A DNA stretch of 64,000 bases. Origin: JADKFD01 sp050250665 (lineage in GTDB: Bacteria; Pseudomonadota; Gammaproteobacteria; Xanthomonadales; SZUA-5). The stretch covers positions 1 to 64,000 of the forward strand of contig JBFWOF010000026.1 in assembly GCA_050250665.1 (NCBI GenBank). Reading direction: 5' to 3'. The position numbers were made by a program, and so were the translations under genes. This document shows, one piece after another, positions 36,481 through 45,059 of the stretch. Positions within the stretch are counted from its first letter, which is position 1. Every line of letters begins with the position of its first letter. A model generated the notes under the pieces. That model worked only from the letters and a program-made list of their open reading frames with translations, was not told the origin of the DNA and did no database searches.

Positions 36481-37704
36481 ATGAATCAGGCCGCCACCGC
36501 GCCGCGGCCGGCCTATGGATTGATCGCCCTGCTGGCCGGGCTGTCGATGCTCGGCCCTTTTGCCATCGACACCTTCTTTCCGGCCTTTCCGGCGATCGCC
36601 GGCGCGCTCTCGGCCACGCCTTTCCAGATGCAGCAGACCCTGTCGCTTTATCTGGTGGCCTACGCGCTGATGGCCTTGCTGCATGGCGGCGTGTCCGATG
36701 CGCTGGGCCGGCGTCCGGTGATTCTGGTGTCGATGGCGATCTTCACGCTGGCCTCGATCGGCTGTGCGCTGTCGCAATCGATCGAGCAACTGCTGGCCTT
36801 TCGCGTGTTGCAGGGCCTGAGCGCCGGTGCGGGTGTCATCGTCGGTCGCGCCATCGTTCGCGACTGCTTCGAGGGTGCCCGCGCACAACGCGTGATGAGC
36901 GGCATCAGCATGATCTTCGGCATCGCCCCGGCGCTGGCACCGATCATCGGCGGCTATCTGCTGGTGCTGGGCTGGCGCGCATCCTTCTGGTTTCTGGTGC
37001 TGCTGGCCGTGGGGCTGCTGCTGGCCTGTTGGCGCCTGCTGCCGGAGACGCTGCCCGCGGACGCGCGCAAGCCGCTGGATGCCGGACAGCTCAGCCGTGG
37101 CTATCTGCACATGCTCAAGCACGGCCGCTTCGTGCTGCTGTGCTTTGCCGGCGGATTCAATTTCGCCGCGCTGTTTCTCTACATCAGTTCGGCGCCAGCC
37201 TTCGTGCTCGACATCCTCAAGCTCAACGAACTGCAGTTCGGCGCCTTCTTCGTCCCCACCATCAGCGGCATGGTGATCGGCTCCTTTGCCAGTGGCCGCA
37301 TGGCCGGCCGGGTACAGCCGCGCAGCGGCCTCAAGCTCGCCTATGCCTTGATGCTGATCGCCGGGGTGTCGAACATCCTCTACACCCAGTCCGTCGCCGA
37401 GGTGCAGTGGCCGTGGGCGGTGCTGCCGATCGCGCTGACCGCCTTCGGCGTAGCCATCGCTTTTCCGCTGCTGACCATTGCCTGCATGGATCTGTTCCCC
37501 GATCGTCGCGGCGGCGTCAGCTCACTGCAGATGTTCCTCAGTCTGCTGGTCAACGCCACCATCGCCGGGCTGGTCGCGCCCCTGGTGCACCAGAGCGCCC
37601 GATCCCTGGCGATCGGGTCGATGCTGCTGACGGTGACCGGCATGATCCTGTACGTCTATGCGCGGTCAGCGATACCGAAGACCGGCGCTGTGGGTTCGGC
37701 GTGA
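36481..37704 (+). CDS. Bcr/CflA-type MFS drug exporter
   Basis: 407 residues with twelve membrane helices. Motifs typical of the Bcr/CflA group are SMLGPFAIDTFFPAFPAIA at helix 1, HGGVSDALGRRPVIL (MFS motif A, ~64-78), RVLQGLSAGAGVIVGRAIVRD (helix 4) and GIAPALAPIIGGYL (antiporter motif C-like). Such proteins export bicyclomycin, sulphonamides or dipeptides by proton antiport; the substrate here is unknown. The start at 36481 (MNQAATAPRPAYG) precedes helix 1 directly. A GTAGGGTGG repeat begins 5 bp after the stop. Confidence 0.88.
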   Translation: MNQAATAPRPAYGLIALLAGLSMLGPFAIDTFFPAFPAIAGALSATPFQMQQTLSLYLVAYALMALLHGGVSDALGRRPVILVSMAIFTLASIGCALSQSIEQLLAFRVLQGLSAGAGVIVGRAIVRDCFEGARAQRVMSGISMIFGIAPALAPIIGGYLLVLGWRASFWFLVLLAVGLLLACWRLLPETLPADARKPLDAGQLSRGYLHMLKHGRFVLLCFAGGFNFAALFLYISSAPAFVLDILKLNELQFGAFFVPTISGMVIGSFASGRMAGRVQPRSGLKLAYALMLIAGVSNILYTQSVAEVQWPWAVLPIALTAFGVAIAFPLLTIACMDLFPDRRGGVSSLQMFLSLLVNATIAGLVAPLVHQSARSLAIGSMLLTVTGMILYVYARSAIPKTGAVGSA

Positions 37705-37709
37705 GGTGA

Positions 37710-37830
37710 GTAGGGTGGAACCCGCCCACGGAATGCTCCGATTTTGGCGAGTAGACGCGCGGGCGGATTCCACCAGGCAATCTCGCGGCAAACCTGGATG
37801 GCGGATTCGCCTTCGGCGGATCCGCCCTAC
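37710..37830. repeat. GTAGGGTGG inverted element, copy 1
   Basis: A 121-bp element with ends GTAGGGTGGAACCCGCC and GGCGGATCCGCCCTAC. It fills the convergent gap between the exporter and the acetyltransferase. Its right end overlaps the acetyltransferase TAG stop (37827-37829). Related copies are at 56844-57045. Confidence 0.8.
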
Positions 37831-38375
37831 GCGGGCATCTCGCGCAGCAGCAGGCCCAGCAGCACTGCATCCTGCAGCTCGCCAGCCACCAGCCAGCGCT
37901 CGCGGGCGTAGCCTTCGCGCTGGAAGCCGAGGCGCTCGACCAGTTTCAGTGACGCGGCATTGCGCGGATCGACATCGGCCTCGATACGTCGCAGCCGCAT
38001 CTGGTCACGGGTGTGTTCGAACAGCCGACGCAGGGCTGCCTGGGCGTAGCCCCGTCCCCACCAACCCGAACCGAGGATGTAGCCGATCTCGGCTCGGCCC
38101 TGCTTGAGGTCCATGTTGAACAGCGTGGTGGTGCCGATGATGCGGCCATCGTCGATGTGCTCGATGCCCCACTGGAACAGATCGCCGCGCTCGCGGCCGC
38201 TGTCGATCGCCGCCAGGTAGCCGCGCGTCTCGTCGAGGTCGACAAAGGCCGGGCGGCTCCAGTAGCGCATCGCAGTCGTGTCCGAAAACACGGTGTGCAG
38301 ATCAGCCAGATCGGGCTCGCCCAGTTGCCGCAGGCGCACCGGACCGGCCTCCAGCGTCGGCAGTGTATGGCTCAT
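37827..38375 (-). CDS. GNAT-family N-acetyltransferase (RimJ/RimL-like)
   Basis: 182 residues. It opens with GPVRLRQLGEPDLADLHTVF. The acetyl-CoA loop region is YILGSGWWGRGYAQAALRRLF (~94-114), with DVDPRNAASLKLVERLGF as the typical C-terminal strand. It resembles ribosomal-protein alanine acetyltransferases, but the target is unknown. Its start overlaps the cytochrome stop by 4 bp, so it is translated from the cytochrome operon. Its stop codon lies inside the repeat at 37710-37830. Confidence 0.85.
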   Translation of the reverse strand: MSHTLPTLEAGPVRLRQLGEPDLADLHTVFSDTTAMRYWSRPAFVDLDETRGYLAAIDSGRERGDLFQWGIEHIDDGRIIGTTTLFNMDLKQGRAEIGYILGSGWWGRGYAQAALRRLFEHTRDQMRLRRIEADVDPRNAASLKLVERLGFQREGYARERWLVAGELQDAVLLGLLLREMPA

Positions 38376-39262
38376 TGTCGTGTTTCCACCTTGGGCAGCG
38401 TCTGGAAGTAGCGGTATAGCGCTTCTATCTCTTCATCGGTGAAGCCGGCCGCCGCCGGCCACGGCATGAATTCCTTGATCAGCACCCGGCCATCCGGGCG
38501 CACACCGGTACGCAGGGCCGTCCTGAACTGCTCCAGCGTCCATCGCGACAGATTCCCGGCGGGGGTCAGATTGGCTGCCGGCGGTGCCTCGGGCGGCATA
38601 CCGCCCATGACCCCACCCGAGAAATCGGGGCGATGGCAACCGGCGCAGATCTGCGCGAGGTAGGCGCCCTGTTCGATACTGGCGACCGGCGCGTCCGCAT
38701 GTGGCTTGATGCTGTGATCGATACGCTCAGCCGTCAGCAGCGGCAGTTGCCCGGCACCCAGCAGGACCCTGCCCAGGAAGGTGAAGGCCGTGGGCTGCAT
38801 CTGGCGATCCACCGGCGGCAGGCTCTTGAGATAGGCCACCAGCGCGGCGAAGTCGGATTCGGACATATTGGTGTTGTCATCGCTGGGCATCAGGATCAGC
38901 GGCCGCCCACCCGGACCGATGCCATGGCGGATCGCCAGTTGCCAGTCCCTGTCGGTGTAGTTGGCCGTCACCCCACCCTGTCCGCGGGTGAGATTGGGCG
39001 GCACCAGTGCGGCTATCGGCGCCAGCGCCAGGACCTGTCCGCCGAGATCCGCACCGTGGCATTCCTTGCAGCCGCGAATCTGCGCCAGGCGCTCACCCTC
39101 GGCCAGATCCGCCCCCGCCGTTGCCACCGTGCTGCTGGCCGGCTCGATCTGCCAGCGCCTGGCCATCTTGGCATCCCCGCGCCAGGCAAGCACGCCAACG
39201 CCGACGGCGACCAACGCCAACAAGCCCAGACCCAACCACAGAAATTTCTTGAGCAGCTTCAT
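38372..39262 (-). CDS. Membrane-anchored di-haem cytochrome c
   Basis: 296 residues. An N-terminal membrane anchor (residues 7-27, FLWLGLGLLALVAVGVGVLA) leads to a periplasmic part with two haem-binding motifs, CKECH (65-69) and CAGCH (206-210), each in its own cytochrome c fold with candidate Met ligands (LMPSDD, FMPW). It resembles the c-type subunit of alcohol/aldehyde dehydrogenases or cytochrome c pairs, but no partner dehydrogenase is adjacent. The start at 39262 is supported by GGAG 8 nt upstream; an in-frame Met at 39289 is less likely. It forms an operon with the acetyltransferase. Confidence 0.86.
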   Translation of the reverse strand: MKLLKKFLWLGLGLLALVAVGVGVLAWRGDAKMARRWQIEPASSTVATAGADLAEGERLAQIRGCKECHGADLGGQVLALAPIAALVPPNLTRGQGGVTANYTDRDWQLAIRHGIGPGGRPLILMPSDDNTNMSESDFAALVAYLKSLPPVDRQMQPTAFTFLGRVLLGAGQLPLLTAERIDHSIKPHADAPVASIEQGAYLAQICAGCHRPDFSGGVMGGMPPEAPPAANLTPAGNLSRWTLEQFRTALRTGVRPDGRVLIKEFMPWPAAAGFTDEEIEALYRYFQTLPKVETRQ

Positions 39263-39396
39263 CTGAACTCTCCGGCGGATGTTCCACATTCACGATACGT
39301 GCACGATATCAAGCCGCCAAGGAGGCCACGCCTGCGCAGGAAGTCATGTCCGATCAGCGGACGTGGCGGACATTCAGGGGGACAGAACGGCGGCCC

Positions 39397-39471
39397 TGTC
39401 GCGGATGAAAACCCTCCCACAAATGGGCTCCAAAAGCTGGTGCTCTGCTGTGGGAGCGGATTCATCCGCGA
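39397..39471. repeat. Pair of opposed REP-like hairpins
   Basis: TGTCGCGGATGAAAACCCTC (39397) faces TGTGGGAGCGGATTCATCCG (39449-39471). They lie in the 324-bp divergent gap between the cytochrome and helicase genes. The stem here is GGAT/ATCC. No other feature is seen in that gap. Confidence 0.8.
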
Positions 39472-39586
39472 CCGGGCCGCCTCAATGCCAGCTCGGTCAC
39501 CCAAGGGGCAGAGGCCACCCCCCCAGCCGCCCGCTGTCGTCACAAAGCAGTAGACTTCGGCCCTCCCGTGCCCACCGACCCCGCCC

Positions 39587-41488
39587 ATGTCCGCAGCCGA
39601 CGCCCTCGGCCCCGATAGTCCTTTTGCCGCGGACCCGAATTTTCTGCCGCGCGAGCTGCAACAGCGCATGGCGGCGGCGATCGAGAGCGTGCTCGATGAG
39701 CGCGGATCGCTGGTGGTCGAAGCCGGCACCGGCACCGGCAAGACCTTCGCCTATCTGGTGCCGGCATTGCTGGGCAATCGACGGGTCATCATCTCCACCG
39801 GCACCAAGACCCTGCAGGATCAGCTCTTTCATCGCGATCTGCCCAAGGTCTGCGCGACGCTGAAGCTGAACCCGAAGAAGGCGCTGCTCAAGGGCCGGGC
39901 CAATTATCTGTGCCTGCATCGACTGGATCTGGCCGAGGAGCAGGCGCGACTGGCCAGCCGCGAAGCCGTGCGTGATCTGGCCGAGATCCGCACCTGGGCC
40001 AGACTGACCCGCCACGGCGATCGCATGGAACTGGATGCAGTGGCCGAAGATTCCAGCGTCTGGCCCTGGGTCACCTCGACGGCCGATAACTGCCTGGGCA
40101 GCGAATGCCCCAAATTCAACGACTGCTATGTGGTCAAGGCCAGGCGCAAGGCCCAGGAATCGGATGTGGTGGTGGTCAATCACCATCTGCTGTTTGCCGA
40201 CCTCGCCATCAAGCGTGAGGGCTTTGGCGAAATCCTGCCCGGCGCCCAGGCTTTCATCCTCGACGAAGCGCATCAGATTGCCGAGGTCGCCAGCCAGTTC
40301 TTCACTACCTCGGTGAGCTTCCGGCAGTTGACGGAACTCTGTCGCGACACGCTCACCGAAGCGGCCACGCAAACCGGCGGACTGGCGCTGCTGAAGCCAG
40401 CAGTGACCGATCTGGAGCAAGCCACCCGCGAATTTCGCCTGGCGCTGGACGATCTGCCGAACAAGGGTTCCTGGGCACTCGCCAGCGAGCGCCCGACGGT
40501 GGTCGAAGCCCGCGATGCGCTTGCCCAGGCACTGGATGCCCTGGTGCAGGCGCTGGAAGCCCAGGCCGAACGCAGCACCGGCCTGGAAAGCTGCGCCGCT
40601 CGCGCGGGCGAATCAGCCTCGCGTCTGCAGCGGGTCACGGGCAGCGGACCGGCTGGCGAAATCTGCTGGTTCGAGCTGTTCCAGCGCGGCTTCGCGCTGC
40701 ATGCGACGCCGCTGGATGCCGCCGAACCGCTGGCCGAATACCGGATCAACTCGCGAGCCGCCTGGATTGCCACCTCGGCGACCCTGGCGGTGGGCACGTC
40801 CTTTGCGTTGTTTCAGAACAGCACCGGCTTCACCGACGCCCAGACGCTGCAACTCGACAGTCCCTTCGACTACCCGAATCAGTCGCTGCTGTACCAGCCC
40901 ACGCGCATGCCTGAACCCAATACCTACGGTTACACCGAGGCGGTGATCGAGGCGGCGTTGCCGGTGCTTGCCGCCTCGAAGGGCCGCGCCTTCCTGCTGT
41001 TCACCTCGCACCGCGCCCTGCGCGAGGCCGCGGAAATCCTGCGTGCCGTCGCCCATTTCCCGCTGTTCGTGCAGGGCGAACGGCCGCGACCGGCGCTGCT
41101 GGCCGATTTCATCGAATCCGGCAATGGTGTGCTGCTCGGTGCCGCCAGTTTCTGGGAAGGCGTGGACGTACCCGGTGACGCTCTGTCACTGGTCGTCATC
41201 GACAAGCTGCCCTTCGCCCAGATTGGCGATCCGGTGATGGAGGCCAGGCTCGATTCGATCCGCAAGAATGGCGGCAATCCCTTCCGCGAATACCAGTTGC
41301 CGAGCGCGGTGCTGGCCCTGAAGCAGGGAGCCGGACGCCTGATCCGCAGCACCCGTGATCGCGGCGTGCTGATGCTCTGCGACCCGCGCCTCAACACCAA
41401 GGCCTATGGCCGGCAGTTCCTGGATTCACTGCCACCGATGCGCCGTACCCGGGTGCTGGCCGATGTCGAGGCCTTCTTTACCGGATAG
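39587..41488 (+). CDS. yoaA: DinG-family ATP-dependent helicase YoaA
   Basis: 633 residues, an XPD/DinG-like iron-sulphur helicase. Walker A is EAGTGTGKTFAYL (~45-57), and Walker B is ILDEAHQIAE (DEAH). Candidate cluster cysteines are in NYLCLHR and in DNCLGSECPKFNDC. C-terminal helicase motifs include GAASFWEGVDVPGD and QGAGRLIRSTRDRG. The length matches YoaA (636 in E. coli) rather than DinG (~716). YoaA unwinds damaged or stalled replication intermediates with holoenzyme subunit HolC. No ribosome site is obvious before the ATG. Confidence 0.9.
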   Translation: MSAADALGPDSPFAADPNFLPRELQQRMAAAIESVLDERGSLVVEAGTGTGKTFAYLVPALLGNRRVIISTGTKTLQDQLFHRDLPKVCATLKLNPKKALLKGRANYLCLHRLDLAEEQARLASREAVRDLAEIRTWARLTRHGDRMELDAVAEDSSVWPWVTSTADNCLGSECPKFNDCYVVKARRKAQESDVVVVNHHLLFADLAIKREGFGEILPGAQAFILDEAHQIAEVASQFFTTSVSFRQLTELCRDTLTEAATQTGGLALLKPAVTDLEQATREFRLALDDLPNKGSWALASERPTVVEARDALAQALDALVQALEAQAERSTGLESCAARAGESASRLQRVTGSGPAGEICWFELFQRGFALHATPLDAAEPLAEYRINSRAAWIATSATLAVGTSFALFQNSTGFTDAQTLQLDSPFDYPNQSLLYQPTRMPEPNTYGYTEAVIEAALPVLAASKGRAFLLFTSHRALREAAEILRAVAHFPLFVQGERPRPALLADFIESGNGVLLGAASFWEGVDVPGDALSLVVIDKLPFAQIGDPVMEARLDSIRKNGGNPFREYQLPSAVLALKQGAGRLIRSTRDRGVLMLCDPRLNTKAYGRQFLDSLPPMRRTRVLADVEAFFTG

Positions 41489-41500
41489 CCATCGCTCTAC

Positions 41501-41750
41501 TGTGGGAGCGGGCTCTGCCCGCGATCGCAGCTGCGCCGCCGGAAGAGCCTGTCGCGGATGAATCCGCTCCCACAGCGGAACGCTCTACTGTGGGAGCGGG
41601 CTCTGCCCGCGATCATCTGTGGGCCGCTCGAAAAGCCTGTCGCGGATGAATCCGCTCCCACAGCGGGACGCTCTTCGGTGGGAGCGGGCTCTGCCCGCGA
41701 TCTACTGTGGGCCGCTCGAAAAGCCTGTCGCGGATGAATCCGATCCCACT
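41501..41750. repeat. 88-bp tandem repeat, three copies, each with two opposed REP hairpins
   Basis: Units start at 41501, 41589 and 41677, an exact 88-bp period; the third unit is slightly short. Each unit contains TGTGGGAGCGGGCTCTGCCC and, inverted, TCGCGGATGAATCCGCTCCC. Units 2 and 3 are nearly identical and unit 1 is more diverged. The array fills the 348-bp helicase-OmpA gap. It is not a CRISPR: no variable spacers are present. Confidence 0.93.
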
Positions 41751-41836
41751 GGCACCGCCGATCCGGGCCCATTCAGCGCCCCTGACAGGCCGGCGCGCTA
41801 AGATAGGGTCCGAATCCACGGGCAAAGGAGTGGCTT

Positions 41837-42484
41837 ATGCGCTTACTCATCCTGACTCTGGTTTCACTGCTGCTGATCAGCTGTGGCGAAACACCGCCAC
41901 CGGCACCACCGCCGGCTCCTGCCGCGCCGGTTGCTCCTCCTGACGCCGACGGTGACGGCGTGACCGACACCGCCGATGCCTGCCCCGCCACCGCCAGCGG
42001 CGTAGCCGTTAACGCCCAGGGCTGTGATCTCGACAGCGATGGCGACGGCGTGGCCGATACCATGGACAAGTGCCCGGACAGCGCCAGCGGCGAAACGGTC
42101 GATGCCACCGGCTGCAAGCCACGCCTGGAAAGCGAACAGTCGATGACGCTGAAGGTCGACTTCGCCAGCGGCTCGGCGAACATCATCGGTGACGCCGCCA
42201 ATGGCGTGCTGCTGGACGTCATCGCCCTGCTGCAGAAGTACCCGGAGAGCAGCGTCCGCATCGAGGGCTATACCGATAACCGCGGATCCTCGGCGCGCAA
42301 TCTGGAATTGTCCCAGCAGCGAGCCGAAGCTGTGGCCAAGGTCGTGGTCGAACAATTGGGCATCGATGCCAGCAGGGTCACGGCGGTGGGCATGGGTGAT
42401 GCCAATCCGGTGGCCTCCAACGACACCCGTGAAGGACGCGACCAGAATCGCCGGGTGGTTGCCGTAGTCCTGCCGGGACAATAG
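41837..42484 (+). CDS. OmpA-family lipoprotein with TSP3 calcium repeats
   Basis: 215 residues. A lipoprotein signal ends at LLISC (Cys16). A Pro/Ala linker is followed by two thrombospondin type 3-like calcium repeats, DADGDGVTDTADACP (~36-50) and DSDGDGVADTMDKCP (~66-80), with paired Cys. The C-terminal OmpA domain (~105-215) contains VRIEGYTDNRGSSARNLELS and SQQRAEAVAKVVVEQLGI, which bind peptidoglycan. It is probably anchored in the outer membrane and tethers the wall. It heads a cell-envelope cluster with the L,D-transpeptidase and M23 genes. Confidence 0.9.
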   Translation: MRLLILTLVSLLLISCGETPPPAPPPAPAAPVAPPDADGDGVTDTADACPATASGVAVNAQGCDLDSDGDGVADTMDKCPDSASGETVDATGCKPRLESEQSMTLKVDFASGSANIIGDAANGVLLDVIALLQKYPESSVRIEGYTDNRGSSARNLELSQQRAEAVAKVVVEQLGIDASRVTAVGMGDANPVASNDTREGRDQNRRVVAVVLPGQ

Positions 42485-42636
42485 TCCGCACCATTCATCG
42501 GACCGGAATCCGGTCCGGTGAGTCTGGCATCGGTGGGCTGGCGTACCGACTGCCCGCAGCCTCCCGTCCAAACTGCATCCGCACGCTCGGCGCACGCGCC
42601 GGGCGCTGCCCCACTTCATTGATGCAGGGCCAGACC

Positions 42637-43620
42637 ATGTACGCAAATCCGATTGCCATCGCCGTGCTTGCGGCCCTGTGCCTGTCTGCGTCGTCGGCGG
42701 CGGCAGCACCCGCCGAAACACCCGCTGAAGACTCGAATGCTGCGGCCCCGGTGCATGCCGACGTCGTGCAGGACAGCACCAGCGACGACGTCACCCGCGC
42801 TCAAGTGTGGCTCGATCGCGCCCATTTCTCGCCGGGCGAGATCGACGGCGTATTCGGTTCGAATGTGTCCAAGGCGGTCGCCGGTTTCCAGCGCAGTCGC
42901 GGCCTGCCCGACAGCGGCATGCTCGACGCCGCCACCTGGATCGAACTGGAGCGTGAGGGCGCACCGGCACTGATCGACTACACCATCACCGCCGAGGACG
43001 CTGCCGGACCCTATATCGAGATTCCCACCGATCTGACCGAGCGGTCCGAACTGGCGGCACTGGGCTTCCGCTCTGCCGGCGAAGCGCTGGGCGAGCGCTT
43101 TCACGCCAGCCCGGCGCTGTTGCTAGCGCTGAATCCCGGCAAACGTCTGGATCTGGCCGGAGAAATCATCCAGGTGCCCAATATCGGCGACCTGTCGGAG
43201 CTGCCCAAGGCCAGCCGGGTCATCGTCGATCAATCCGATCTGACGGTGGCGCTGGTGGATGCCGATGATCGGGTGATCGCCCAGTTTCCGGCGACGACTG
43301 GCAGCAGCCATGATCCGCTGCCGATCGGTGACTGGAAGATCAAGGGAGTGGCCCGCAATCCGGTGTTCCACTACGACCCGGAGCTGTTCTGGGATGCCAA
43401 TCCCGGCAATGCCAAAGCCGTCTTGCCGGCGGGCCCGAACAATCCGGTCGGCGTGGCCTGGATCGATCTGTCCAAGGAGCACTACGGCATCCACGGTACG
43501 CCGGAACCGGCAACGATCGGCAAGACCGAATCGCATGGCTGCATCCGCCTGACCAACTGGGATGCCATGCGCCTGGCTGGCGCAGTCTATCCGGGCATGC
43601 CGGCCACCCTGCGCGACTGA
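42637..43620 (+). CDS. L,D-transpeptidase (YkuD) with peptidoglycan-binding domain
   Basis: 327 residues. A signal peptide (1-24, ending SAAAA) precedes a PG_binding_1 domain (~50-100, AQVWLDRAHFSPGEIDGVFG), a LysM-like segment (~147-185, with PALLLALNPGKRLDLAGEII) and the YkuD domain (~193-327). The catalytic signature is intact: His286 (YGIHGTPE), His300, Cys302 and Arg304 in SHGCIRLTN. It forms 3-3 peptide cross-links or attaches proteins to peptidoglycan. The start at 42637 has AGGG 9 nt upstream. The M23 gene follows 14 bp later. Confidence 0.92.
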   Translation: MYANPIAIAVLAALCLSASSAAAAPAETPAEDSNAAAPVHADVVQDSTSDDVTRAQVWLDRAHFSPGEIDGVFGSNVSKAVAGFQRSRGLPDSGMLDAATWIELEREGAPALIDYTITAEDAAGPYIEIPTDLTERSELAALGFRSAGEALGERFHASPALLLALNPGKRLDLAGEIIQVPNIGDLSELPKASRVIVDQSDLTVALVDADDRVIAQFPATTGSSHDPLPIGDWKIKGVARNPVFHYDPELFWDANPGNAKAVLPAGPNNPVGVAWIDLSKEHYGIHGTPEPATIGKTESHGCIRLTNWDAMRLAGAVYPGMPATLRD

Positions 43621-43634
43621 GATCAGCCCATTTC

Positions 43635-44393
43635 ATGAAGCCGCTGGTAGTTTTTGCGCTGGGCGCAGTTTTTGGTGCCGCCGCCTGTGGGCTGCTGGCG
43701 CCGAGATGGGCCGCACTGGATCTGCTCGGCCAGGCTCGGCAGCTGCTGGCGCCGCCGGTCGCACCGGCGCTGCGCGATTCCGGGCGCGTCGCACCGGGCG
43801 TTGAAATTCCGATGGCCGACGCCGACCCGATTCCTGCCCCGCAGACGCCGGAAGAGCTTCCGTCTTTGCCGATGCCAGCCCTGGAAGTCATCCAGGCTTC
43901 TCCTGCCGTGCCGCCATCCACGCCCTACGTCACCGAGATGCCAGCCCTGGTGCGGCCGCCCTCGACCCTGCTGACCATGCCGGTGATGGGGGTGACCGTG
44001 GCCGATCTGCACGATCAGTTCGCCGATGCCCGCGGCGAGGGCCGCGGTCATGAAGCCATCGATATTGCGGCGCCCCTGGGCACGCCGGTGCTGGCTGTGG
44101 CCGCTGGCCGCGTGGAAAAGCTGTTCGACAGCAAGCGCGGCGGCCTCACCGTCTACCAGTTCGATGTCGAAGACAAGCTCGCCTATTACTACGCGCACCT
44201 CGACCACTACGCCGCCGGCCTCAGCGAAGGCCAGCAACTCGCCCGTGGCGAGGTCATCGGCTACGTGGGCTCCAGCGGCAACGCCGATGCACTGGCGCCG
44301 CATCTGCACTTCGCCGTGTTCCTGCTGGGTCCGGAAAAGCACTGGTGGCAGGGTACGCCAATCAATCCCTATCCCTTGCTGGGCGGGAAGTGA
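43635..44393 (+). CDS. M23 family metallopeptidase
   Basis: 252 residues. An N-terminal hydrophobic anchor (LVVFALGAVFGAAACGLLA, residues 4-22) leads to a Pro-rich linker (~40-115) and a LytM/M23 domain (~118-245). Zinc and catalytic residues are in place: His139-x3-Asp143 (GHEAIDIAAP), His188 (YYAHLDHY) and His223-Leu-His225 (APHLHFAVF). It is probably a periplasmic, membrane-tethered peptidoglycan endopeptidase. It stands 14 bp after the L,D-transpeptidase, so synthesis and cleavage of cross-links may be coupled in one operon (inference). Confidence 0.9.
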   Translation: MKPLVVFALGAVFGAAACGLLAPRWAALDLLGQARQLLAPPVAPALRDSGRVAPGVEIPMADADPIPAPQTPEELPSLPMPALEVIQASPAVPPSTPYVTEMPALVRPPSTLLTMPVMGVTVADLHDQFADARGEGRGHEAIDIAAPLGTPVLAVAAGRVEKLFDSKRGGLTVYQFDVEDKLAYYYAHLDHYAAGLSEGQQLARGEVIGYVGSSGNADALAPHLHFAVFLLGPEKHWWQGTPINPYPLLGGK

Positions 44394-44437
44394 GTGGCGG
44401 GCCACTTGTCCACGCACCCATATCGTGAAGCCTTGAT

Positions 44438-44523
44438 GCGTCATTGCGAGGAACGCAGTGACGAAGCAATCCAGGGACGTGCGGCAGTGCATCTGGATTG
44501 CTTCGCTTCTCTCGCAATGACGC
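44438..44523. repeat. 86-bp inverted element, GCGTCATTGCGAG family, copy 2
   Basis: The left arm starts GCGTCATTGCGAGGAACGCA and the right arm ends CTCTCGCAATGACGC. It is flanked on the left (44414-44437) by ACCCATATCGT...TTGATGC. That is the reverse complement of what flanks copy 1 on its right (24096-24117), so the shared unit is longer than the arms. It sits in the 307-bp M23-to-small-protein gap, with nothing else recognised. Confidence 0.88.
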
Positions 44524-44700
44524 CGGTACAAGGCGGGCGCGCAGTCGTAGCCTGCAAGTGCGCGAAGCGCTCTGCCGGGCTCAGGCGAAAAGCGCCCTGG
44601 GTGCGCTGCCGCACCGACCGCCAGCCCCGACCTGACTAGCCTTAAACTGGAAACTCGCGCTGTGCGCTCGAGCCATGCTTCGCAGCCATCAGGAACCCCC

Positions 44701-44877
44701 ATGCGCAACTCCGGCAAAGCCCCTACGATGATCGTCTGGATCATCTCGCTCGTGCTCTATATCGTCGCCCTCGCCGCCTATTTCGGCGTCGTCAGAATCG
44801 ACGGTCAGATTGCCGCAGCCGCCTGGATCATTGGCCTGGGACTGTTGCTGCTGGGCTGTCGCGTGCGCGGGCTCTGA
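44701..44877 (+). CDS. Small two-helix membrane protein
   Basis: 58 residues, not recognised. It has a short polar start MRNSGKAPT, a first membrane helix MIVWIISLVLYIVALAAYFG, a short loop VVRIDGQIAA and a second helix AAWIIGLGLLLLGCRVRGL. AGGA lies about 9 nt upstream of the ATG at 44701. Two helices with short loops would leave both termini in the cytoplasm. The following 182-bp gap before the convergent CPBP gene has no recognised feature. Confidence 0.6.
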   Translation: MRNSGKAPTMIVWIISLVLYIVALAAYFGVVRIDGQIAAAAWIIGLGLLLLGCRVRGL

Positions 44878-45059
44878 GGTCTGCGCGATCTTCGATTCCG
44901 CCTTCACTCCCGATCGAACTCGCAGCGCTATCGGCGACTCTGTTCGCTGCTACGGGTCAGCACCTGCAATCGGGGCGACCTCTGGACCTGGCCAAAGCCG
45001 CTTTGCTGCGAAACTGCAGCAAGGCCTTGCGCTGCAATCGGTCCCGATCCGGATAACGA

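Noticed and set aside
41501..41750. Possible CRISPR array (regular 88-bp repeats)
   Set aside because: The whole 88-bp unit repeats, including the would-be spacers, and the repeats are REP hairpins. No cas genes are present.
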